A stretch of 64,000 nt of DNA from Antrodiella citrinella (taxonomy: Eukaryota; Basidiomycota; Agaricomycetes; Polyporales; Steccherinaceae): contig SGPM01000062.1 in the NCBI GenBank assembly GCA_004802725.1, positions 38,819 to 102,818 of the forward strand, in the 5' to 3' direction. Positions 34,032 through 45,101 of the stretch are shown in pieces (the first letter of the stretch is position 1; every line of letters starts with the position of its first letter). Both the position numbers and the translations under genes were made by a program. The notes beneath the pieces are model-generated. The model saw nothing but the letters and a program-made list of their open reading frames with translations, was not told the origin of the DNA and made no database searches.

Positions 34032-35407
34032 TCATCTCACCATGATTGAGATGGCGATGCTGATAGGGACTACAATCCACCGGGAGACTCCCGTCCGAAG
34101 AGCTGCTGAGGGGGTACTGGGACTTGGGGTAGGGCTGAGAAGTGAGATCAGTCTGAAATGCATAGAAGATACAGCCACAGATCCCATTCTTACGTGTTAG
34201 TGTTAATAGGTGCGCTTGAATTGGTGGTTGTCGCTGACGCGGCTGAGCCTATTGGTGCCGTCGGATTCGTGAAGTTCGTGGTGTTCGACTGCAATGCCCA
34301 GGTGATGCCTCCCATGACATGAGATATGAACAATGTATCCTGTTCACATACAGCGCATCAGGTGGGATCGTCGCTACGATGCGAGAAACGTACATACCTC
34401 CCAAGTCTCGTTCGTATGCCCCAAACTCGTATACCAACTTCTACCGCCAGTGATATTAGAGTTGACCCCCGCGCCATGTTCTTGATACCAGCATGTGGGG
34501 TGTGGAGTTCCTTGGTCGAACAAACGAGGACCGGGATCTGGCTGAAGATAAGCAATCAAGTAAAGATAGTCACCGTGCGATGATCCCACCTGTATAGCTG
34601 GAATCGTTGGCTGATAACAGCACCACGGCACCTACCGTCCGTGGGTCAGACTTGAAGTTGTACCTGCCATGCAGTGAGTTATCCATATCTACACTGCTAA
34701 TTAACGCCGCACGGACATCTCGTCAAACACGTGCCACTGTGTAGGAAGCATGCTGGTGCTGGGATGGGAATTGTCAATTACATCGACGGTCTGCAAACGT
34801 AACGATGTTAGCGTACATCGAAGACAGGACATCACAAACGACCTATACGAACTGCATTGGTTATTTCAGGATGGTAGTCAAAGTGTGCACCTGCAGTGTC
34901 CGAGAATCAGCCGTGAACTGTCGTACACAGCTCGAATAGTAACCCACCCAATTCATTCCCGTAGGTGGTTGAGTTTCGTAGGCAGTCAGAAGCCGCGTGG
35001 ATACCGACGAAATTCCCACCAGAGTTAAGGTAGTTCTGGAAGGCCGTTTGAGCATCGTCGTCTAAGACTGCACCAATTCATGCGCATCAGTTACCCAGTA
35101 GAGAATGGTTCGAAAGACGTGCCAGCTCACCTTCTCCCGTATTATCTAGGAAAACGAGTGCATCATATCCGTTGATACGGCCGTCTTGGAACCAGGACTG
35201 ATCTTCGGTGTTGTCGAATTGGATATTGTACACAGAACCATTGGAAGTTATCGCCTGGATGGCAGTGGGAATAGAATCATGTCGAAAGTCTGCCGTAGCT
35301 GAGAAGATCAAAGCACGAGCTGTGGCAAGCAAACGTTGTTGCGCTAGAGATACCGCGCATAGGCTGAGGGAATAGGCTGCTAACAGAAAACGAGAAAGGA
35401 ATGACAT
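34032..35407 (-). CDS. Secreted ThuA-like domain protein, C-terminally anchored
   Basis: Eight exons (35407-35131, 35067-34948, 34890-34853, 34790-34717, 34663-34590, 34537-34398, 34339-34194, 34152-34032) give 329 residues. A signal peptide (FLLAAYSLSLCAVSLA) precedes a ThuA glutamine-amidotransferase-like fold: LIFSATADFRHDSI, YDALVFLDNTGE, GGNFVGIHAASDC, GAHFDYHP, WHVFDEMYNF, CWYQEHGAG and TSLGHTNETW. Bacterial ThuA acts in trehalose/keto-sugar use; related domains occur with sugar dehydrogenases. After HVMGGITWAL comes a Ser/Thr tail and, if the last GTAAGA intron is spliced, a hydrophobic end (WIVVPISIAISIMVR), suggesting GPI or membrane anchoring. If unspliced, the protein stops at 34190 with 290 residues and is freely secreted. 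It is divergent from CIA30 by 275 bp. Confidence 0.8.
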
Positions 35408-35681
35408 GGTACCAAGAAATAAAATGTGTGAGTTCAAGTCGTTGTGAATAGAAAAAGAGAGACAAACCGACGAAATATCAACTGGCGTTCAACGTGAACG
35501 GAAAGAAAGTTACATGTTGGCGATGACTACGATGGTGAGTCAGTGATGAGTACAAGCAAGTTTGTCACGTATGTTTCCGGCAATATCCGAGGCGTTAATG
35601 TTTAGTGACGCACTGTGCGCGGCCCAGTAACTCACACTCATTCTCAATTTCTTGTATTCGTGTTTGCAAATTATCGTGACC

Positions 35682-36718
35682 ATGTCTCGACTTTCTCTGT
35701 TCGTGAACCGGACGACGAAGGTGCTCAGGGATAACACGTCAAAAAGTGAGTTCGACGAAACAATTTCTCGCGATACCGCTCACGCTGCCGTTTCAAAGTA
35801 ATGCGGATGGAGGGTGCAGACGAGCCATCTCGTATTCCTAGAATTCTCTTCAAGTTCAACTCCAAGGAGGACGTCGATCAATTTGCGACAGGATGCGACG
35901 CGGACATAGGCGGAACATCGACAGTCAACTTCACGTTGAACGAGAAACCCACACAACAAGAGACTCTAGCGTCACTGTTCGGAATTGGCTACACACCGCT
36001 ACCAACAGCCAAATTCTGGGGAGACATGAGGCTGGGAGTCAAGCCGGAGATGCGGGATCAAATCAGAGGAGGATATGCAGGTTTCCGGAGTAAGGCACGC
36101 CCTAAGCTATGTTGTCTGTTTTCGCATCGCTCATCTTTTGTGTTCCACAATTGTGCTTAGATACGACCGACGTTGTTCGGTGAGATGACGGAGGATGTGT
36201 CGAACCATGGCTTCCTTGCGTTACGACTCCGTGCCGCTGGTAGTCCGCGAACCCGGAATTCCTATTATGTGAACATCCAGACGGACGGTCCAGTAACTAC
36301 CGACCTATGGCAGCACCGGCTGTTCTTCCACCGAGGTGACGGTGGTTGGGAAGATGTCTTCGTGAGTTCATTACTTTTGTTTGACATCCTGGTCCTGACA
36401 TTTCGACCCAGATTCCGTTCAACCGGTTTGTGTTGACGAACTCCGGCGAAATTGCGCAAGAGCAGCTCCTAATGTTCCGCGAACGTGTGCGCACGGTCGG
36501 TATTTCACTCTTAGGCGGGAACAACGGCGTTGAAGGCCCATACGAGCTGGAGATTGATTCTATTCGTGCTGTCAATGAGGAGGACGTGACGAACATGCCG
36601 AGTGAGTATACATCACGCAGATCTGCATCCCCTGTCTCGTCGGACTCGAACTGAATACGTCTGAATCTCAGGTAAACTACTAACAGACGGTACACAGTGG
36701 CAGAGACAGCCGGTGTAG
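35682..36718 (+). CDS. CIA30: Complex I intermediate-associated protein 30 (CIA30/NDUFAF1)
   Basis: Mitochondrial chaperone for assembly of the membrane arm of NADH:ubiquinone oxidoreductase. Exons 35682-35745, 35799-36094, 36161-36361, 36412-36601 and 36672-36718 give 265 residues. Family blocks appear in order: ILFKFNSKEDV, KFWGDMRLGV, GGYAGFR, LFGEMTEDVSNHGFLALRLR, NSYYVNIQTDGP, TTDLWQHRLFF, WEDVFIPFNRFVLTNSGE and VEGPYELEIDSIRAVNEED. The basic N-terminus (MSRLSLFVNRTTKVLR) fits mitochondrial import. The second intron fits only with a GC donor (AAG|GCACGC); the nearby GTAAGG would shift the frame. The last intron is optional: without it the protein ends at 36654 with 267 residues. Confidence 0.85.
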
Positions 36719-37862
36719 TATATGGAATATGACAATCTGCATTCTGTTCATAGCGTATCTGAGTCGCGGCCCAACGAAATGCTGCGTTCAGGTTTCGACG
36801 ATCATGCGTATGTCCGTCACCTTTCTGGGTTTGAGACATTACAAGTTCTCAAACTAGACATCACGGAATCTATGAGCGACTGTCGTCATATGTTTCGGGT
36901 CCCTGGTCCCAGAAGTTTGACTATGTACAGATGCATGTCGACCGCTGAGGTACCACGCCGACCGCTCGCAGATCATTCCCGTCTCCAACGACTGGCTGAT
37001 ATCGTTCACATCCGTGCAAAGCGAAATGACGGATCTGGTGTCGTCGTCCCACTGGTAGTCAGAGGACGAAATGATTCCCTGTACGACAGCGTTTGAGATC
37101 GTCACTTTGATTGCGCGCCATCTATTCGACTCAAGACCGAAGTTCAGAGAGCATGGGAACACTTCGCGCGCTCACTGACCACTTCTTGCGAGCAAGAAGG
37201 TCATGACGAGTTATCAGAACCTCATACAGGTGATCAAGGTTATGCTTGATTGCGTTAATGGCGCTTCATGATTCATGGTTCTCTATAGAGATGTTGGAGA
37301 ACTTCTGTCACTTCTGTGGGCGCGCTGATTTGTCCCAGACAATGACAATGTCTCGTGAGACAAGTCCCGGACAACCATGGCTCATCATGAAGGGCTTCCC
37401 GTAGAAGATCCGAGGAAAGCGAAGACCATTCCTGTTGAACACATCTTCAACGCAGCGCTGGATAAGTGCATAGAAGACAGGGACAACTGATAGCTTTCGA
37501 GTTGCCACGACACAAACGAAGCGGTCATCGCCGTGGCAAGCCGTCAGAGCTGATACTGGAAGCTGAGGGCATCTTCAGGGCTGCATGGAAGGAGCCACGT
37601 TGCTTAAAGAGGTCCTCGAGATACGAACGAGGGTTGATAACAAGAACACGTTGCTTCAGACTGAAGACGCTGAGTAACTGAATGATGTAGAAAGCAAAAG
37701 AGTGAGAAAGGAGATAATTAATGCGATTCCGATGCGACGATAAGTTAGACCTGAGGGCCAGGTAGCGGAACGCAAGTCAGCCGTAAGCCCTTTACCAAAG
37801 TGAAGTCAGGACTCACCCACAAGATATCATTACACAGTAAAAAACGATGAGACCTATCCAGG
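36719..37862. other. Intergenic region with unmatched frames
   Basis: About 1.1 kb. Minus-strand frames 36854-37162 (102 codons) and 37308-37508 (66 codons; RNGLRFPRIFYGKPFMMSHG) look coding in composition but join to nothing and match no known family. Possibly a decayed gene. Confidence 0.4.
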
Positions 37863-38146
37863 CTACCTCCGCTCATCCCTCTTGAAGTACTGACTGTTCA
37901 CCGCGGTCCCTTGCAGCATGTCAAATACCGTCTCTCCTACTTTCAGATAGCTATCCGCCACAGACCGCACGGTCTCGTCGCCAATATTCTGCGTATTTGG
38001 CCTAAACACATCGTCAAAATACTGCTGCAAAAAAAGATAGAGGAAGGGGACATGACTGACCCGAATCCGCTTGATCGTCTGACACCAGCGAGGACAGTCG
38101 ATAGCAGCACTGCGTCAAACGTGTAGTGGAACAACTTTCCAATCAT
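37863..38146 (-). CDS. DUF1748 small protein
   Basis: Exons 38146-38061 and 38001-37863 (59-nt intron, GTCAGT donor) give 74 residues. The first exon reads GKLFHYTFDAVLLSTVLAGV, then RRSSGF, the hallmark of the DUF1748 family. The second reads GDETVRSVADSYLKVGETVF and ends NSQYFKRDERR, again at family length (about 75). DUF1748 proteins are conserved across fungi, have one hydrophobic helix, and have been linked to mitochondria in yeast. Molecular role unknown. The gene was missed as a single open frame because the true second exon lies in another frame. Confidence 0.82.
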
Positions 38147-38646
38147 CGTTATGTATGGTGCTGGTTATTGGTGGTATGTGGGGAACTTGGAAGACCTGCG
38201 GAGGAGAACGCGGGGTTTATGAGTGTGAAACCAATGTAGTTGAACGGTCTGCCGTCACTGGCGAGGATAACGACGAATGTGGTCGGCTGCTGCAGGTCTC
38301 ACTGCGTCCGTTAGGCGCCAGAACATCCGGAAAAAGCAACGCCTTCGCATTGGGTGTGTTCCTGCCAAGTTCCTGCATATGTGTTCGAAAAATATACAAT
38401 CGCTGCATACAAACGGCACAGGAAGAGGACAACGGAATTGACAGTATTTTTTGCGGCAAAAGGTGGGACCTTGAGACTTTCGGTCACAAGTGGGCGCAGT
38501 CTGAGAAAAGCAATATATTCCCACGGTAACATCGTCCGCTCCGCCGCTGCGTCGAAATCGAAAGTCTTCCTTGTTTTGTTACCTCCACTACTTTCTACCC
38601 ATACTTTTTCTACTTGGACCTCTGATCCTGTGAATTAACCGGCGCC
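38147..38646. other. Divergent intergenic region
   Basis: 500 bases between the starts of the DUF1748 and serine incorporator genes. Open frames occur on both strands but none has a motif. Likely the two promoters. Confidence 0.5.
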
Positions 38647-40501
38647 ATGGGGCTCTTGTTCTCCATACCACTTGCCGGTGTCTTTGGCACCATAGCCTCA
38701 TCATGCCTGGCTGGGCTTGCGTTTTGCTTCACGTCGACTGCGGGTGAGTTTTGGATACCTGCTTCGAGAGTAGGAGAGATACTAATGACGATGTGCGAAT
38801 GTAGCGTCCATGTTCATGAAATCGTGTAATTGTAATTCTTCCATCGCCACGCGCGTCGGATTTGCGGTATGTCTGGTCAAATATCATGATGTCACTCAGG
38901 TTGGCTAACATGCTACACCTAGATTATATTCTGCTTGAATTCGATGCTGGCTTGGTTGATGAAGACACCGTTAGTCATCAAGCAATTAGAGAAATGGAGT
39001 CATGGGTACTTAGAGATGGACTGCTCTGGAGGCAAATGTTATGGTGTACTGGCTGTGAGTCGATGTCCTTGATGGTAGTTTCGGGACTTACGGGTACGTT
39101 CAGGTCCATCGGTTATGTTTTGCGCTATCGTTGTTCCACTTCATCATTGGCGCATCTCTCATCGGCGTAAAAGACACAAAGGACAAACGCGCAGCCATTC
39201 AGAATGGGTGGTGGGGCCCGAAAGTTTTGCTTTGGATCGTCCTCATGGTGGTATCGTTCTTCATACCCAATGGTTTCTTTATGTTCTGGGGCAACTACGT
39301 CGCTCTCATTGGCGCCACCATCTTCATTCTCCTTGGTCTTGTCTTGCTCGTCGACTTCGCACACTCCTGGTCCGAGACATGTTTGGACAACTGGGAGAAC
39401 TCAAATTCGAATTTCTGGCAATGGGTTTTGATCGGGTCCACGGCGGGAATGTACACTGGTACGATCACACTCACCGGCATTCTCTACGGATTCTTCGCCG
39501 ATCCTGGATGCGGTCTTAACAAATTCTTCATTTCGTTCAATTTGGCCCTCTGCATCCTCATAACTATCCTCTGCATCCACCCTAAAGTCCAAGAATACAA
39601 TCCCAGATCCGGACTCGCCCAGTCGAGCATGGTTGCTGTATACTGCACGTACCTTATCATGTCTGCTGTCGGTAATCACGAGCATGAGACGTGCAACCCT
39701 CTCCGCCGCCACGGGAACGGCACCATCGCCGGCGCACGGAACACCACAGTCATTCTCGGTGCGGTCTTGACGTTCTTGGCCATCGCGTTCTCAACGAGCA
39801 GAGCTGCGACGCAGAGTCGTGCGCTGGTTGGGAAGAAGAAATCAGGACAGATTCAGCTGGAAGGAGGGGACGAAGGGCATGCTGAGATGGGCGTAGTCAA
39901 CACCCAGCCTTCAAGGACGGAATCTCCAAGATACCAAGCCCTGTTGGCTGCTGTCGAAGCTGGGTATGTAAATGCTATCAACGTCGTCGTGCTTAGGTTG
40001 ATCTGTAAATCTCTGCAGGGCCATTCCCGCATCTGCCTTGGACGAAGATGAAGACGATGAAGACGACAATGGAGGAGAATCTCGGGATGATGAACGATCT
40101 GGAACTCGGTACAATGTAAGCTATTGCCTATCCACTCCCTGTATCTGTTTCTTACCTCCATCCCGCAGTATACTTGGTTCAACTTCATCTTCGCCATCGG
40201 CGCGATGTACGTTGCGATGCTGTTGACCGATTGGTGTGTATATCACCGCCTTCTACCTGCCTATGTCTGCTGAATGTGGTGCAGGAATGTTGTCAAGCAA
40301 ACTGGTGGTGCCAATCCGAACGAGGACGTCTACATCGGTCGGTCCGAAGTGGCTATGTGGATGCGTGTTGTGTCGAGCTGGATGTGCATGCTGCTGTACA
40401 TATGGAGTCTCTTGGCACCAGTCTTCATGCCTGATCGGTACGTTCCTCACGCTGTTTTCTGTATTTGGTACTAACTGCAGAATAGGTTCGAAGACTATTG
40501 A
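38647..40501 (+). CDS. TMS1: Serine incorporator (Serinc/TMS1) membrane protein
   Basis: Eight exons (38647-38743, 38805-38866, 38923-39054, 39104-39963, 40019-40115, 40169-40233, 40285-40437, 40486-40501) give 493 residues. The N-terminus MGLLFSIPLAGVFGTIASSC, the Cys-rich SMFMKSCNCNSSIATRVGFA and about ten membrane segments are the TDE1/Serinc pattern. Conserved blocks are FNLALCILITILCIHPKVQE, YCTYLIMSA, FNFIFAIGAMYVAMLLTDW and EVAMWMRVVSSWMCMLLYIW. A charged acidic loop (DEDEDDEDDNGGE) lies before the last helices. Family members are lipid-scrambling/phospholipid-serine related proteins of the endomembrane system. The final exon is only 16 nt (RFEDY); an alternative AG ten bases earlier would give a longer tail but sits too close to the branch point. 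Confidence 0.9.
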
Positions 40502-41134
40502 TCGTATTTCTGTCGATCTAGCTCACGATGTATCCGTCCATCTGTATAACATATTGTAATATCATTCCAGTGAACTTCAACGCACCTCTATTCTAGCAGT
40601 TGTGGCTATGCATGTACCCTCTTCTAATCATATTTTTAATCTTGTTGCGTGACGCTCTGACGCCTATTAGCTACACGGGAATGTTTACACAGTTATCTGC
40701 TCTCATAGGTGCGTTATACGACAAGGGGGGTAGTAGAGTGGGTTCTTGCCTCCTAGTTCTCCATCTTCAGTTTCAGGGCTTCAACATCGGCAAACAGGCC
40801 ATGGACGAGTTGACCAACGGCGAGGGTATCCGCTCCGGCAGTGTTGAACTCGCCTTGATGCTGGGTACTGCTTGAATGTCGATTGAATGGAGGATTTCGG
40901 TGAGCCTGAGTTGCGCGGTCTTCGAGCTTGGCATGGCGGGAAATTGATGACTGGTGCGGTTGTGATGGAAGGGGTCATCTTACGCAAATTTGTGAGTCTT
41001 GGTGGATTTGTTGCTTCTAGCTTCATAAACGGACTTAGGCTTGGCTCGGACATGTTGTTATAACGCGTACTAGTAATCGTGACGGAGTAATGATTCATGC
41101 GTACAAAGGGAAAGGGGATGTTTGCGATCTCGTC
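40502..41134. other. Convergent 3' region
   Basis: 3' flanks of the serine incorporator and RAD51D genes. Frames on both strands are short and unmatched. Confidence 0.5.
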
Positions 41135-42485
41135 TTACCTGCGTGGCGAGTCTTGGATCAGAAAGCCATCCCTCATAGTGAAGGTACACCATGATTTCGA
41201 CTGCTGTGACACAAACCCGTTATTGACCTCTCCTTCCCGATCTACTGAAAAACAGAGACTCACCACTGATTTTGAACGAAGTATTTCCGCAACATACGTC
41301 TCAATCCCTTCTTGATTTTGCTCTGGAACATCGTATCCTGAGTCTTTCGTCCACCGCACTAGCCATAGCGTCGCGTCGGATTCATACGTGAACGAGGGCC
41401 CTAAAGCAGGTTTTCTTGTTTTGGATGCGGAGGCGGAGGCAGAAGTGTCGTTCAACAGCTGAGGAAAGATCATCAAGTCATACACTGCACACGAGTTAAG
41501 TTGAATACTTGACTTACTAGAAACGTGATAGAGTACGTGTCCGCGTATCCTCGAAGTTGTCGCATGAAAGAAACCATCGTGGCATGCCCTACAAGAGATG
41601 TCAAACATCCATGAGAGGGTGCTTTGCAGATTTATCGACACCTTCTGAGGTCACGGCGCTTAGCAGCGGTCTAAATATTGGTGTTATGGAGTCGATGACA
41701 ACCGTACGCAGAACAGGTCTTTCGAGCAACCCCATCTTATGATGCGTGAGCAGTTCGGAAAGACAGGAAACGCGTCGAACGACATACGGACAGCGTTATC
41801 CTGATCTCTTCGAGGAATACGTGCATTGTGTCCATGTCAAACGCCCTGGTAATTTGAAGCCTTTCAAGGGCAGTAGGGCTACCTACCTAGTGGTCAAAAG
41901 GCGGTAAGTCTGCATTGCTGCACGGTTGTCATTGGGGACACATACTTCGCCGCTGAGAGAATCCAATACAGAAGATATTCTGTCGAGAGATGTGTCCCCA
42001 GTTGTGTCAACCCACGCAACACTTGAATTGGGATACAGAGATAGCTGTCTAAGAACGATTTGCAGAGCAAGGGCCTTGTGTGTAATTGATCAGCATAGCA
42101 GACTGGCATAACAAACATTTCTCACCGTTTTACCAGAGCCTCTTTCACCGGAGATCTCTAGCACTTGTTGTTGTCCAAATTTACCAACAAGGTCGTCTAG
42201 ACTTCGAACGCCACTGCTGAGTTCGACGGATGCTAACTTTTCGCGTCTCTTCTCGTCAGTTTGTAGTGACTCTAAGCCTGTTTCAGCAGGCGCAGCCATT
42301 CTTTCGGTAACTTTTTGAACGATATCAATCAACTCCTGCAGCCTTATCGTGTCTTGGGGTAACTTGAGCCATATATCTGTCGGTGATCCCGAGAATACGA
42401 GGTCGGTGTCCGTCTTGATGTTGCAAGCTTCTAGAGCGAGGATGAGGTCTTCTGTAAACGGTGAGCCGATAGTTCTGAGACGCAT
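41135..42485 (-). CDS. RAD51D: RAD51 paralogue, RAD51D-like
   Basis: Seven exons (42485-42126, 42074-41946, 41886-41788, 41735-41642, 41588-41518, 41458-41264, 41203-41135) give 338 residues. RecA-fold ATPase that assists Rad51 filament formation in homologous recombination. The N-terminal helix-hairpin-type segment (FTEDLILALEACNIKTDTDL) precedes LSSGVRSLDDLVGKFG, Walker A GERGSGKT (about residue 113), VAWVDTTGD, Walker B TVVIDSITPIF (about 235) and KPALGPSFTYESDATLWL. The order and the short C-terminus match animal RAD51D better than XRCC3 or RAD57. The start at 42485 gives the family N-terminus. Two acceptors were chosen so that SITFLLLNDTS and SKSWCTF continue in frame. It is divergent from MED22 by 242 bp. 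Confidence 0.8.
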
Positions 42486-42727
42486 TGTCCTTGGAGTAAT
42501 CGAAAGGAGAACACTGTAGTTGAACTCGCCGTTGTAGGTAAGTAGTGGCAAACGGGCGGCCCTGACCAACGAGTCGCGACGCGGCGTTTGGTAAGATCCA
42601 GATCTGGCATCCACGTGGTACGCGTCGGGGTTACCTTTTACAGACGCAGGTTCGCGACTCGCGAACCGCTCCTGCGTCTTTCCAACCCCCAACAGCGGCG
42701 ACGCGGAGAGTTTGATACGCTCACGTC

Positions 42728-43345
42728 ATGGCAGATGCTCCTCAGACAGATGTTGTTCGTCGTGTCGCCCTTCCTACTGCCAGCCTCATTCCCCGCAGCA
42801 GTCAACCGACCATCGAACAAGATTCGGATGCTTACCTGCAGTCTATCGAGGAAGAGTGGAACAAGAAGGTCGACGTAGAGGTCGACACCTTGGTCGACGG
42901 TATGGTCGACTTAGTGAGCTTGGCGTCCGTGAGTATACAGACAAATGAATGCGCTTTCACGTCTTGAAGTCGATGTTACACGATAGATTGGCGACAAGGA
43001 CAAATTCCGCGTAGCACTGGAGGCTTTCCAGGCTCAATGTCGAGCTGAGTCTATGGTATATCATCCCCCTGTTTTGCTATTGCACAATCGTTGAAGTATT
43101 CTTTTTTTCTACAGATCCGCGCGGCGAACTCATTGCTTTCCATTATACACTCCATGAAGTTGCTCCTACTGCTTTCCGATGAATCCCAGATCGCCAATAG
43201 ACGTGACGCAGAACAAAGGAGTGTACAGGCTGAAAAGGAAGAGACGAAGAAGAAAGTTGCAGCTCTTCTAGATGAACTTCTGAACACGCGTCAGGGAGGT
43301 GCAGCCTCAGGTTCCGGTTCAGACAATGCCACGGAGACGTCTTAA
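42728..43345 (+). CDS. MED22: Mediator complex subunit 22
   Basis: Exons 42728-42928, 42987-43055 and 43115-43345 give 166 residues. Head-module subunit of Mediator, which links activators to RNA polymerase II. The helical core reads YLQSIEEEWNKKVDVEVDTL, then the aligned RAANSLLSIIHSMKLLLLLS block found in Srb6/MED22, then a coiled coil of alternating charges (QRSVQAEKEETKKKVAALLD). Size is close to family average. The Ser/Gly tail is unstructured. It shares a short divergent promoter with RAD51D. Confidence 0.82.
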
Positions 43346-43397
43346 AGTGAGTAGCTGCGACTCGGTGTTAGGCTTGTATTCACATCCATTGGGCTAT

Positions 43398-44438
43398 CTA
43401 TAGCGACTTCTCTAGCACAATCAGCTCCTCTAGCTTGTTTATACTGACATCTTGAAGCGTCTGCGGGGCCAACGGACCTCTCACATGTGGATCACCGTAG
43501 CCAAACTGCTTGGACACAATCGCCTTGATGCCAGCGATACTCCCAATCTTCCCCAATTGCCAATCAGCATGTCCCAGCAACGCCTGTAGTTTCACCGCTT
43601 CTTCCAGCTTCCCCTCCTGATACAGTTTCAGCAACCTGATATGGGCCTTGGGGGCGACGTTCGGCAGCGCGCCGATGACACCAGCACTCCCCGAAATCAA
43701 CCCTTGCAAGAACACGTCGGACTTTCCGGGGAATGTGGCGAATTCAGAGGGATTGAGAGCGGATGTGAGGCGTTGGAGCTTGCCGATGTTACCACAGGAG
43801 AGCTTGGTGCCGACGATGTTGGGGTGGGCCGCGAGGGTTGTGATGGTGTCGGAGTCCAGGTCAAGACCCGCAGTCACAGTAGGAAAGTTGTAGATCATGG
43901 TGGGGATGGGGGATGCATCGGCGACCTGCGATGTGCAACACTTCTTTAGACGATGCGTTGCATCTGCTGCTGAACGTGGGCACTCACTTCACGATGGAAC
44001 CGGATGATGTTCGGTTTCGTCATTTGCGTTGGCCATGTAGATGGGGTCAAGACCAACACAAAACTTGCACCGGCCTCCTTGGCATCTACACACAACTTCT
44101 TCGTCTCCCGTGTTGATTGTCCACCTGTACCTGCGATCACAGTAACGTGCTCGAATCCGTTCTCGTTCAGCGTTTGCCGCGTCGTCGCGATAGCTTGTTT
44201 ACGCTCGTCATGAGAGAGATGCTGCGCTTCCCCATTGCTGCCTTGAACCAATATCCCTGTGACACCTCCCTTATACCAACCTACGTTAGATCATTGAGAT
44301 CGATTTTAGTACAAAACATACCTGAGCTAGGCGTAAGACATGCGATTGAATGGCAGGAATGTCGAGATCCTCATTCTCGTCCATGAACAAGACTGCTGGC
44401 ACGTAAACTCCATGGGGTGGCGGCGAGCTGACGGTCAT
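43398..44438 (-). CDS. DapA/HOGA-family aldolase
   Basis: Exons 44438-44322, 44269-43988 and 43925-43398 give 308 residues, the normal size for the dihydrodipicolinate-synthase superfamily of Schiff-base aldolases. Signatures are GILVQGSNGEAQHLSHDER (substrate carboxylate loop, about residue 45), VIAGTGGQSTRET, MIYNFPTVTAGLD (catalytic Tyr, about 145) and GTKLSCGN with the Schiff-base Lys (about 172). Fungi make lysine by the aminoadipate route, so this is not a lysine biosynthesis enzyme. The fungal members include 4-hydroxy-2-oxoglutarate and keto-deoxy-sugar acid aldolases. The second acceptor (TATAAG|GGA) was chosen to restore LAQGGVTGIL. Confidence 0.88.
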
Positions 44439-45101
44439 GCTCGAAGGATGAATGGTGTAGAGGGAAGGAATAGGACTGCTCTATAAAATACAGTAACAGA
44501 GCTGCACATATTTCGGATATCACACGGAGATCGTTGAGACGAGCTATTTGCGTCCACCAGAGACATCATGTCACTGGCCAACATCGACTTGTTCAAATCG
44601 ATCATTTATCGTACCGTGACCGTCTCCTTCGAAAAGTTCTGCGGCAACGTCTGCTGTTCAACGTTCAACGTTCAACGTTCAGAACGTTCAGATCTCAGAA
44701 CTTGAAGTCTCCAATCAGAGACCCGTCGAAATCCCGACGTTCGCAAAGAAAGTGGGTTATCTATTCGGCGGCATCGAATCTCCAGCAAAGAAGTGTCTAT
44801 GTCCGCGTTCTACTGAATACTGATGCCTGGGGTGTCAAATCATCTGGATCTTCAATTGGTTCACGCTCATTCAGAATCACACCTCGAGAAAGACTTATGA
44901 GTGAGCGCCCCAGTGGCCACATTATTATTTGCAACTTCACATAGCACTACCAAGCAAAATCCTAAGTTTAATGTACGAATCTTCGTTTCAACGTTACGTT
45001 ATGTAACCACTTGCAATGTATCGCTTAGTCGAGCTCATTCAAGCTGGAGAAGAGAATAGTCGCATTAGTAATTGGACAAGTCTACGAATAGACACTGATG
45101 C
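44439..45101. other. Intergenic region
   Basis: Promoter of the aldolase and 3' flank of the repeat precursor. Holds a short tandem TTCAACG run (about 44657-44690) overlapping AACGTT palindromes. No gene recognised. Confidence 0.45.

Noticed and set aside
36297..36839. 180-codon minus-strand frame
   Set aside because: Antisense to the well supported CIA30 exons.
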